Source: Terriglobia bacterium (GTDB taxonomy: Bacteria; Acidobacteriota; Terriglobia; Terriglobales; Acidobacteriaceae). Taken from it: DNA of 64,000 nt. The DNA lies in NCBI GenBank assembly GCA_020072585.1, contig JAIQGL010000003.1, positions 62,001 to 126,000 of the forward strand. The letters are read 5' to 3'. Positions 53,316 through 60,555 of this stretch are shown here, piece after piece. A program made the position numbers and the translations under genes. Numbering within the stretch: position 1 is the first letter of the stretch; each line of letters starts with the position of its first letter. The notes below the pieces were generated by a model. It did no database searches. It worked only from the letters and a program-made list of their open reading frames with translations, and had not been told where the DNA came from.

Positions 53316-55514
53316 TTACGCTGCCAGCGGCTCTTTTTCCTCCTGCGGAAGATCTGCCGCTGCCGGGAGGAAAGACACCGCAATTGCCAGTTCGAAGGCA
53401 TTCACCAAATGGCGGCGGCGATCCGTGGCCTGCAACGCCTCTGCAACTTTGTTCCGGGCCTCGATATCTCGACCCTCGACAGCACGCGTAATGTTCGCGT
53501 AGAAGTCCTTCGCGTACTGCACGGCGTCATCCCAGTTCTGCTGTTCGTTGGTATCACCGGTCATTTTCCATAGGTGGTAGGCTTTTTCGCCTATCAAGGA
53601 TTCGGCCTTGGCAGTATCCACTTTCCCACCTGTGAGATATTGCTCCTCGATATACTTGCGAATGCCGGTGAACTGGGCAGCATCGAATTTCGGCCCTTCC
53701 TGCAACTTTCTGAGGATATGCTTCCAGCCTTCACGATAATTGACTTCGCTTTCCTCCGGAGTCCATTTCCTGTTGTTGTCGAGCCAGATATAGTATGCTT
53801 TCACACGCTTCATCTCTTCCAGCCAGCATTTTGCCAGAATACGGTAGCCCTTAGGGTCAATCTGGGTCAGAGCAGATCTGTTCTCGAGGATCTCGTAGGT
53901 GAGCTCGATTTCAGCATTATGCCAGTCTGCATTCTGTTTCTCCTGGTCCACCCCCATTTCCGCCAGCATTTGTTTTGGGGTCTTGCTCGCGTGGTACTCT
54001 ATGGCGCGTCTCAAAGCTTCCCCCTCAGCCCATGTCGTTAGCCAGCGCTGGAAATCGAGCCCCAACCAACCTTCTCCCGCTACCTGTAACGCACGAATGC
54101 CCTGCTGCTCCCGGATCCAGCGCGCCCGCCAATCCAGGACAGCCGGGGCCAGAACATCATGGAAGATCTGATAACGCCGATCGCCCGGCCGGTCAAGTGG
54201 GGGTTCCACCGAGCGCAGGACGCGCGATTTACCACACAGCCTGTCCAGTAACGGCTTGAGCTGCTCTTTGGTAGTGTTGGCCCACGCCGCCAAATCCCCA
54301 AGTGTCTGGGCGATCTTGACTCCCGAAGGCGTGACCAGGTGTTGAAAGATGGTGGCTGCGGTCTTCTGCTCATCGGCGGACAGATCGCCCATTGCCTTAT
54401 CGAGGTGTTTATTAATGATTTGCGCCGCGCCCCCCAGATCATTCAGTGTTTGAAGGCGCAACTTAGACGATCCGGCGAGCTGTTCTTCTTCCCACAATCG
54501 CGTCATGACAAGTTGCAGGAAGGGGGTCTCAATGCGTATTTTGTCCGAGGCTGGGCCGGACACAGTGCCCGGCTTGGTGTCACCCAGTACTGCTTTGCCT
54601 GCCGCGGCCTGTTGCGGCACTGCAACGTTCGCTGGGGCGCCGGACACAGTGCCCCGCCCGATGTCACCCACTACTACTTTACCCGCCGCGACCTGTTCCA
54701 GCACGGCCGTTACGAGCGCTGGCTCAATTTCAAACCTCCGCCCCCCGGCAGCCGGCTGCGTGTTGTACCACTTCAGAGGTTCCTCTATCGCCGCACGAGC
54801 AGCTTCCTTATCAAGATGCTCGATGCGCAGATAGTTGCTTAGGATGTTGGGAATCCGTCCTTTCAGGCGGTCCAATTGGGCCAGACTATCTTCGCGCATG
54901 GAGATGAGAAAATTGGCGCGAAGGCCGGGCTGATTGAAGGCGTGGGGAAACTCTACATCAAAGGCCCCCTCACCGCCTTGCCTGGGGTGGTAAAGAAAAT
55001 ACTCTTCGAACTGGTCAAGTATGATCAAAAGGGTCGCGTTCGCTCTTTCACTACAGTCGCGCAATACGCCGGCGAGACTATCTTTATCGGCGAGACTATC
55101 TTTAGATGTTAGTTCATGCCCCGGAAGAAATGGCTGCACCGCTTCCTGGATGCATAAGCGCAAAGCGCGAACCGGGTCCTCTCTCCAGGAATTGAAATAA
55201 ACCACAATGAATCTGCGAGTTTCAAGTTCATCCGGATTCTGGCGCGGCAGGCGGCGCAAGTGATACACCACTCCCGCACGGAGCACGGAGCTCTTTCCCA
55301 CGCCACTGGAACCATAAAGAAGCGTCAGACGCGAAGTCTTAAGGTTGTCCATGATGATCGTGCGCTCTTTTTCGCGGCCGAAAAAACGAGGCGCATCAGC
55401 ATCAGAGAAAGGCACAAGGCCGACATAGGGGCAATCCGGTGCGGCCTCCTGCTGGTCTCGAAAAACGGCTGTAACCAGTTCGGGGCCGCTGGCGTGAACG
55501 ATGGTCTCAGACAT
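53316..55514 (-). CDS. nSTAND-type NTPase, candidate defence sensor
   Basis: 732 residues. An nSTAND1 NTPase core: the FGREKER start motif (45-51), Walker A LLYGSSGVGKSS (65-76), and Walker B TLLIILDQFEEYF (161-173). Residues about 250-360 hold WYNTQPAAGGRRFEIE and FLQLVMTRLWEEE. The C-terminal half (about 400-732) is helical and not recognised; no WD40 or TPR sensor is obvious. Two local duplications are present: DSLADKDSLA (139-148) and the 28-residue AAGK-V-GD-GTVSG unit. AGGAGG is 7 bases before the ATG. It follows the SIR2 gene after 19 bp; STAND plus SIR2 is a known antiphage plan. Confidence 0.86.
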   Translation of the reverse strand: MSETIVHASGPELVTAVFRDQQEAAPDCPYVGLVPFSDADAPRFFGREKERTIIMDNLKTSRLTLLYGSSGVGKSSVLRAGVVYHLRRLPRQNPDELETRRFIVVYFNSWREDPVRALRLCIQEAVQPFLPGHELTSKDSLADKDSLAGVLRDCSERANATLLIILDQFEEYFLYHPRQGGEGAFDVEFPHAFNQPGLRANFLISMREDSLAQLDRLKGRIPNILSNYLRIEHLDKEAARAAIEEPLKWYNTQPAAGGRRFEIEPALVTAVLEQVAAGKVVVGDIGRGTVSGAPANVAVPQQAAAGKAVLGDTKPGTVSGPASDKIRIETPFLQLVMTRLWEEEQLAGSSKLRLQTLNDLGGAAQIINKHLDKAMGDLSADEQKTAATIFQHLVTPSGVKIAQTLGDLAAWANTTKEQLKPLLDRLCGKSRVLRSVEPPLDRPGDRRYQIFHDVLAPAVLDWRARWIREQQGIRALQVAGEGWLGLDFQRWLTTWAEGEALRRAIEYHASKTPKQMLAEMGVDQEKQNADWHNAEIELTYEILENRSALTQIDPKGYRILAKCWLEEMKRVKAYYIWLDNNRKWTPEESEVNYREGWKHILRKLQEGPKFDAAQFTGIRKYIEEQYLTGGKVDTAKAESLIGEKAYHLWKMTGDTNEQQNWDDAVQYAKDFYANITRAVEGRDIEARNKVAEALQATDRRRHLVNAFELAIAVSFLPAAADLPQEEKEPLAA
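54555..54704 (-). repeat. Imperfect 84-bp tandem duplication inside the nSTAND gene
   Basis: Two 66-bp units, 54555-54620 and 54639-54704, match at about 55 of 66 positions by eye (period 84 bp, 28 codons). The frame is kept. The protein units share AAGK-V-GD-GTVSG. This is a local expansion in the linker between the NTPase core and the rest. Confidence 0.75.
55071..55106 (-). repeat. 18-bp tandem duplication inside the nSTAND gene
   Basis: Unit GGCGAGACTATCTTTATC (55071-55088) is followed directly by GGCGAGACTATCTTTAGA. It encodes the DSLAxK repeat near residue 140. Confidence 0.8.
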
Positions 55515-55533
55515 GAGCTTCCTCCTGTTTATT

Positions 55534-56637
55534 TCAAGCCGGGATAGGTACGGGGGGTGGTTTCGGAACGGGGACTGGTTTCAGGTTTGCAATCCGCTTC
55601 TGAATCTCGGCTACGTACTCGTCAAGAGACACATCGAGGATATTCACCCCACGATTGGACCAGATCTTCCGGTCAATTTCGAACTGTTGGTCAGTCTCGC
55701 GAGACTTGCGCTGGATGGCCCAGGAATTCGAGTTGAAGTCTTGCTCGCTCCAAATCCGACGCAGAATAACGCGCAGATTCCAATCGCTCAGGCTATAGCC
55801 AAGAAACAAGAGATGGCTATCCATTAGCTTGCTAAGGAGGGACTTTGGCAGGACTTTATGGATATCAAAGTGGGCCAGATAGTCGATATAGTCGTCTTCT
55901 GCGATGACATAACTATCTTTTTCCAGTGGGATTCTGTTTACAACCGGGGTTCTGTTGATAGCGCCATGAATCTTCAAAATCACCGGGCGTTGTTTCAGGA
56001 GATCAGCATAGTTATTGGGGTCCTCAATCAACACCGGCTTACCTTGAAAAGGACAATACAGGAACCTGCCGCGGTGCTCGCCAAGGGCCACATAGGTAAC
56101 AACATCGAAGGGCTGTTTGGCCTCCTGAAAGGCCTGCTCCATCAGATCGTCGTAATTTGTTGTTACCACCAATAGTTCATGCGGATAACCCTTTTTCTCG
56201 AGATTCGCCGGGAGAGTTGCCAGGAAACGGTGTAATGGAGTGGGAGGGTAGTCGGCGGCAAACACCTTGTGCAGGTTGTCATATAGGTCTCTGGATCCAA
56301 CATAATTGGCGACATACTGCGCGATCCTTAGAAGGTCCTTTGCCTCCTCCCAAACTTGCACGTCTCTTTTGCACGAAGGGCAGTGCAACGTCAACTCCGC
56401 ATTGCATAACTCTCCATTGCTTAATGGTGTCGGGCAGCGCAGTTTCACCTCTTCCAGAGGGAAATAAAAGTCATGGGCAAGGAGAGCGGCCAGTTCTCTT
56501 CCGCTGGGCAGATATTTAGCTCCGTGTCGCCAGACGGCTTCGGACGGACGTCCGCAGAGGTTGGCCCCTGCGCCCAGAAATGGTACGAGCGTTCCATCGG
56601 TGATGCACTTGGTGATAATCGTGTAATGTCGAAGCAT
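55534..56637 (-). CDS. SIR2-like domain protein, candidate defence effector
   Basis: 367 residues. SIR2-family NAD-binding features are seen: VPFLGAGANLCG (18-29), TTNYDDLME with Asn161, LKIHGAINR with His224, and LLFLGYSLSDWNLRVIL (276-292), the pattern of defence-linked SIR2 proteins that cleave NAD+. An inserted zinc-ribbon-like set, Cys68, Cys78, Cys86 and Cys89, lies between the first helix and the core. The C-terminus is a Pro-rich tail (PVPVPKPPPVPIPA). The nSTAND gene follows after 19 bp, in the same direction, so the pair forms a two-gene operon. NAD+ depletion upon infection is the expected action but not shown. Confidence 0.87.
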   Translation of the reverse strand: MLRHYTIITKCITDGTLVPFLGAGANLCGRPSEAVWRHGAKYLPSGRELAALLAHDFYFPLEEVKLRCPTPLSNGELCNAELTLHCPSCKRDVQVWEEAKDLLRIAQYVANYVGSRDLYDNLHKVFAADYPPTPLHRFLATLPANLEKKGYPHELLVVTTNYDDLMEQAFQEAKQPFDVVTYVALGEHRGRFLYCPFQGKPVLIEDPNNYADLLKQRPVILKIHGAINRTPVVNRIPLEKDSYVIAEDDYIDYLAHFDIHKVLPKSLLSKLMDSHLLFLGYSLSDWNLRVILRRIWSEQDFNSNSWAIQRKSRETDQQFEIDRKIWSNRGVNILDVSLDEYVAEIQKRIANLKPVPVPKPPPVPIPA

Positions 56638-56941
56638 ATCGAACTCCCGGGATTGTTACCGCGGCTGCCGCTTTAGCGGGCGGCCTATTCGCTCACATCG
56701 TGTTCTGCCGCCATCCGCTATGGGTCTCTTGTAAAATTTTATCTTTATGGTGAAGTTCTGGTATGTGATGGCTATCACAAGTCGTAGTTCCACTATGGGG
56801 ATGGATGAGGCAGGTAGTCCAGGCATTGGCAATTAGCCCGTTGGCCAAAACGTGATCTAGAGAGCGGGTGATCGCAAAACCAACTAGCAAAATGGTCTTG
56901 GCTGATCGCCCGCCCTTCCCAAATCTTCAAAAAAGAACTAT
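56638..56941. other. Upstream region of the SIR2-nSTAND operon, no gene
   Basis: 304 bp. No coding frame stands out. The promoter for SIR2 must be here on the minus strand, but no clear consensus was found. GGGAG lies 8 bases before the SIR2 ATG at 56637. Confidence 0.4.
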
Positions 56942-57322
56942 TTAGGGTCTGTTGGTTTGGCTATGGATCAGCGGCCATTTCTTGATCGGACGCCAGTCGC
57001 CGGTCTTCCAGTCCGCGTAGTCTGTTTCCAGAGTGAAAGTTGGCTCGATGACAAACTGCATGGCGGTTTTGTCCTCAAAAGCGACGTCAAAGCAGTGGAA
57101 TTCACCCATGGTGAAAAACTCAATGTAGTCCAGTTGCTTGCCTTTGGCTTCGGCAAAGCGGTGGAAGGTGCGTCCGGGGAAGCGGCGGATGGTGGTCTTG
57201 CCGCGCTGGGTCACGGTGGAGCGCAGGGAAGCGGGAAGTTTGGTTGGTTTTGCTGATTTGCGGGGTTTGTGGGCGCGGGGTTGCGCTAGGAATACAGAGC
57301 GTTTACTTTCAATAACAGCCAT
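56942..57322 (-). CDS. Hypothetical protein, 126 residues
   Basis: I do not recognise the family. The N-terminus is basic (SKRSVFLAQPRAHKPRKSAKPTK), followed by an alpha/beta-like core with FHRFAEAKGKQLDYIEFF, FHCFDVAFEDKTAMQFVIEP and ADWKTGDWRPIKKW. GGAGG sits 4-5 bases before the ATG, and codon use looks normal, so it is likely real. It lies 76 bp downstream of the small HTH gene, same strand. The basic tail may bind nucleic acid; that is only a suggestion. Confidence 0.7.
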   Translation of the reverse strand: MAVIESKRSVFLAQPRAHKPRKSAKPTKLPASLRSTVTQRGKTTIRRFPGRTFHRFAEAKGKQLDYIEFFTMGEFHCFDVAFEDKTAMQFVIEPTFTLETDYADWKTGDWRPIKKWPLIHSQTNRP

Positions 57323-57398
57323 GTTGCCTCCAATAAGGCGATCTGGTTAGGGCGCGTTCGGTGCTTGACACACTGGGCGCGTCCGTTAGGTTTTGGTT

Positions 57399-57635
57399 TT
57401 ACTTCTTCTTTTTAGGTAGCGTCTTTTTCCTTTGGTATCGGGTTTTCCTTCCGTTTGCAATCTTTGGCAGGAGTTTCCGGATACTCTCAATGTCCGCCTC
57501 CGTCCAAAGGTGAATGCTGCGCTGGCCCAATTTCACTATTTCCGGCGCGGGAACCTTGCCGCTGGCAATGTATCGGCTCAATGCAATAGGGCTGATTCCG
57601 AGCTCTCTTGCCGCTTTGGTGGTAGAGATCTTCAT
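57399..57635 (-). CDS. Small helix-turn-helix (excisionase/MerR-like) DNA-binding protein
   Basis: 78 residues. The HTH is seen in STTKAARELGISPIALSRYIASGKVPAPEIVKLG, a pattern of the AlpA/excisionase HTH_17 type, with TEADIESIRKLL after it and a very basic tail (KTRYQRKKTLPKKKK). I prefer ATG 57635; the open frame continues upstream to 57719 with other starts, but without a clear Shine-Dalgarno. A 20-bp palindrome lies directly before this start (57636-57655), so self-regulation is likely. Excisionase-type proteins are frequent in accessory islands. Confidence 0.75.
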   Translation of the reverse strand: MKISTTKAARELGISPIALSRYIASGKVPAPEIVKLGQRSIHLWTEADIESIRKLLPKIANGRKTRYQRKKTLPKKKK

Positions 57636-57655
57636 TCGGGTATTACAGTACCCGA
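57636..57655. promoter_or_regulatory. Operator-like palindrome at the HTH gene start
   Basis: TCGGGTA-TTACAG-TACCCGA: 7-bp perfect arms, 6-bp spacer. It abuts the start codon of the HTH gene, so a bound protein would block its leader. Confidence 0.5.
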
Positions 57656-57821
57656 TAGATATGAACATGTCAAACAATTTCTTGCCTTGAGAAGAACCCC
57701 AGTCGGCGCACAGCGGCATGGCACGATGCGACAGAAGAAGCGCAGTCGCCGGATGGCGCGGCGTTCATGGAGGAGAAACGCAGAGAGCGCGCGGCAGCAG
57801 AATCATCATGCTCACAGCATT

Positions 57822-57938
57822 TCACAACAGCCACCTGACGAACTTGAAGAGCGTAACAACAAAAACAATGAGGATGGCTACCTGAAACGCATACCACTGG
57901 ATCCGCGTAAACAGATCCGGGGTTTTGAGCTGAAACAT
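57822..57938 (-). CDS. Small single-span membrane protein, 38 residues
   Basis: The protein begins MFQLKTPDLFTRIQWYAFQ, continues with VAILIVFVVTLFKFV as a strong membrane segment (about 20-34), and ends RWLL. AAAGGA lies about 6 bases before the ATG at 57938, good spacing. The amphipathic N-terminal part plus one hydrophobic span resembles small membrane peptides, either toxin-like or complex partners. Neighbours are the HTH gene and the zinc-ribbon gene on the same strand. No homologue is recognised. Confidence 0.55.
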   Translation of the reverse strand: MFQLKTPDLFTRIQWYAFQVAILIVFVVTLFKFVRWLL

Positions 57939-58343
57939 AAATTTCCTTTCACAAAAGCTGCTGACTTATTGCCGTTTTGGCCCCCGAGAATTTTCTTGAC
58001 ACGCACCGATCTTGGAGCGCTACGTTTGCAAATGCAACATTCAAAAAGAGATTTCACAGGTTTTCGGTGACTATCCTGTGCATAACGCAGTGTTTTTGTG
58101 GAAGAAGGTGGAAAAGTAGTCCGTAATCAGTGCCCTGGCACCTCCACGTTAACGATTCACTTTAACCAACGCTCTGCTTCCAATGAAAAATCAAAATCTC
58201 TGCCCTGCAATCCTGCGGCAGAGGTTGACGTGCTGGATGCCGAAGCCAAAACCTACTTCATTGCCTAGCAAAGACCAGGCCCGGCGGGACATATATCAAG
58301 ATACGGGTTGATGGGCCGAGAGGGAGGTAGGAGGGGCGATGAG
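57939..58343. other. Intergenic region, nothing clear
   Basis: 405 bp between the small membrane protein and the zinc-ribbon gene. No frame with recognisable product, no strong hairpin followed by T-run, no tRNA seen. Confidence 0.4.
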
Positions 58344-59243
58344 CTATTTGCCCTTTTCATCCGGAATGCTTGCCGGGGAAGCTTGGCTGGCTTTACGGTT
58401 GAGCAACTTGCTGACCGCACTGTGCAGCTCCTGTTGGTCTTTCAGAACTGATGACATCCGTTCCGCGAGCTCTGTCAGCACTGTGCGGATACTCTGTGCG
58501 AGTTCCAAACAGGTTTTGTCGTCTTCTTCATGCAGGCCCTCACTGAGTGCGGTGTGCAAGAGGGTCAGTGGGTTGTGGCCTTCAATCATGAGCACTGAGG
58601 GCAAGCCGGCCTTAATGTCATCAATGGCAGTCTTGAACTGCGTTTCGGTGGCCGCCTTTTCAAAATCCTGAAGGACCTCTGGAGAAGCGCCGAGTTTCTT
58701 TGCGACCCTTGCGATCTCTTTGATAATGCGTCCTTTTTGATTTTCCACCACGCGTCGATAGTAGGCAAAGGCTCCGATGCCGAGTCCATGGTTTTCGGCG
58801 CGTCTACCAAGCAAGAAATGGTCGCGATCAGGACCGATAAGTGTGATGACCCGTGCCGGAATCGATGGGCCAAATGTCGGTAACTCCCCATATTTGTATA
58901 CGCGGCCAACGGGCCGATCTTCAGCCTTCTCGACGCCCAACGCGTATACTTTTCGACTCCGTGAGCAGTTGCGGCATATATAGGTTACGAATCCGGTGTG
59001 CCAACCCTTCGTGGAGACATAAACGTCGCAGTTAGTCCTGCGAAAGAACCGTACGCCATTACACGAGTCTGATGGACAATGGATCTCCAACTCGGGGCCT
59101 GCCAGAACCCAGCGATGTCCTTGCGTCGTCGATTCAGTCTCAAAGGCATCAGCCACGACAACGATGATCTCAGGTGGGGTCGACTCTAGGAACTCCTTGA
59201 ATGTCTCGTTTGGTGCAGTAGGTGTGTTGTTCGTCGTGCTCAT
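58344..59243 (-). CDS. Zinc-ribbon DUF4145-like protein, function unknown
   Basis: 299 residues. Cys pairs lie in LEIHCPSDSCNGVRFF (about 52-58) and YICRNCSRS (about 88-91) and would form a zinc ribbon. Residues about 150-195 hold GLGIGAFAYYRRVVENQKG, the pattern of DUF4145-type proteins found in defence and mobile islands. A helical region follows, with LHTALSEGLHEEDDKTCLELAQSIRTVLTELAERM. I start at ATG 59243, since the frame upstream to 59288 adds no homologous residues. It is not near a known partner, but its island setting and domain suggest a defence-type gene. Confidence 0.7.
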   Translation of the reverse strand: MSTTNNTPTAPNETFKEFLESTPPEIIVVVADAFETESTTQGHRWVLAGPELEIHCPSDSCNGVRFFRRTNCDVYVSTKGWHTGFVTYICRNCSRSRKVYALGVEKAEDRPVGRVYKYGELPTFGPSIPARVITLIGPDRDHFLLGRRAENHGLGIGAFAYYRRVVENQKGRIIKEIARVAKKLGASPEVLQDFEKAATETQFKTAIDDIKAGLPSVLMIEGHNPLTLLHTALSEGLHEEDDKTCLELAQSIRTVLTELAERMSSVLKDQQELHSAVSKLLNRKASQASPASIPDEKGK

Positions 59244-59392
59244 GTGCCGCTGATGATAGCAGCTTTCATCTGCCCATAAGCACAGCAAAAAATAGCAGTC
59301 ATCCCCCTCTTCTCTCCACCGCTGCCAACAACCATCCGGGCCAACTAAACTGAGTCGCAGACGCCGCCGAGAGTTTTGGGCCTTTCAACGAT

Positions 59393-59568
59393 ATCGTTTT
59401 TAAAACTTGTCATTCTGAGCGCGGCCGGAGCGTATGCGACGGCGAGTCGAAGAATCCTGAGAGTGCTGGTTGTGACCATGCAGTTACAGGGAGTTCTACC
59501 GAAACAATTTGGGGAGAACGCCTTGAAGCAGCAATCGCGGAGGATACTGCACCGGGATCCTTCGACTC
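59393..59568 (+). repeat. Inverted-repeat-bounded extragenic element, copy 1
   Basis: Begins ATCGTTTTTAAAACTTGTC and CATTCTGAGC, then GTCGAAGAATCCTGAG. It carries a core of about 100 bp with GTGACCATGCAGTTACAGGG, GTTCTACCGAAACA and GAAGCAGCAATCGCGGAGGA, and closes with GGATCCTTCGACTC. Its ends match the reverse complement of the closing arm (GTCGAAGGATC). The copy at 59679 shares the core almost exactly. A REP/BIME or MITE-like element fits. Confidence 0.75.
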
Positions 59569-59678
59569 GCGCGCGCGTTCACGCGCGCCACGCTCAGGAC
59601 GACAGTGGGAGATGGTTTCGCGGTGGTAGGAAGTCACGAGCATGAAAGATCGCCGGCATCGGGTGATCGGAAAAACAA

Positions 59679-59884
59679 ATCGTTTTAAAACTTGTCATTC
59701 TGAGCGGAGCCAGCGCCCCCAACGCGCGCGGTTTTTCGCGTGGCGGGGTGGGACCGGCGCAGTCGAAGAACCCTGAGAGCGCCAGTTGTGACCATGCAGT
59801 TACAGGGAGTTCTACCGAAACAGTTTGGGGGGAACGCCTTGAAGCAGCAATCGCGGAGGACACTGCACCGGGGTCCTTCGACTC
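59679..59884 (+). repeat. Inverted-repeat-bounded extragenic element, copy 2
   Basis: The core of about 100 bp is the same as in the copy at 59393, with a few changes (for example ACAGTTTGGGGG for ACAATTTGGGGA). The left arm reads TGTCATTCTGAGCGG, the right arm CCTTCGACTC, then GCTCAGGATGACA follows at 59938-59950, completing the long imperfect inverted repeat. Confidence 0.75.
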
Positions 59885-60281
59885 CCCTCCGTCCCATTCC
59901 CCTTCGCAAGCTCAGGGTCAGGGTCTATCGGAGTCGCTCAGGATGACAGGGTTAGAGAGCATCGTTCACGCGCGCCACGCTCAGGAACGACAGGGATAGG
60001 GGTTCTGTTCGGCCCTTTTCGCTTCGCTCACCCCCGCTTAAAAGCGAGGGCTGGGCTCGGGACCTGATACGAACCGAAGCGAATGGTGTCACACGAGAAT
60101 TCGCTGTGCGAAAACGAACAGTTCCGCAGGACAGATTTGTCAAGACGTGTCCTGATTCGTGCTAGCTTCGCTCATGCAGTTGCGCTATTCTCAGGCAGCC
60201 CTCAGGGGGCCTATCGTGAAGCTCTTTGAAAACCAGCAAATAGCAATTTGGCAACCAGCAATTCGCCAAGCCAAGCGCAGA

Positions 60282-60435
60282 GTTGCGACCCTCTGCCGAC
60301 CCTGGGATTGGGACTGGGATTGCGTCACCCTTGGGTCACGCAAGGGTCACCCAAGCGTCATGCAAGCGTCCCCCGAGGGTTGGTTTGAGGAAGTCTTTTG
60401 TTTGCAATAGAAGTTGAAAAAAGGCCGGGTGGGGG
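60282..60435 (+). repeat. Dispersed repeat with five 11-bp units, copy B
   Basis: It matches the copy at 22441-22610: GTTGCGACCCTCTGCCGAC, GGGATTGGG units, five 11-bp units (60322-60376, for example GGGTCACGCAA, GGGTCACCCAA), then GAGGAAGTCTTTTGTTTGCA, GTTGAAAAAA and GGGTGGGGG. Both copies are in the same orientation, 38 kb apart. Confidence 0.75.
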
Positions 60436-60555
60436 CTGGCTGAGAGTACAGGCAGAGGGCTACAAGGGTTGGCTTCGCCGGTTTAGATCGTTCGGCTCCC
60501 GGTTCTGCCGCTCGCTCACGATGACAGCTTGATGCGCGCGATTTATTGCGCCGCG

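Larger units (their letters stand above)
59244..60555. other. Gene-free 1.3-kb region with repeats
   Basis: No gene is supported. It contains two related copies of an extragenic repeat (59393-59568 and 59679-59884), further TTCGCTTCGCTC-type sequence (60015-60070) and the 154-bp repeat with 11-bp units (60282-60435). Frames on the minus strand in 59410-59863 arise from the repeats. Confidence 0.7.

Noticed and set aside
57432-58070. Long plus-strand frame of 212 codons
   Set aside because: It is antisense to the HTH gene and the small membrane protein, and reads as compositionally odd Arg/Asn-rich sequence without a domain.
59410-59863. Two minus-strand frames sharing SSAIAASRRSPQ and SVELPVTAWSQ
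   Set aside because: The similarity comes from the duplicated extragenic repeat, not from a protein family.
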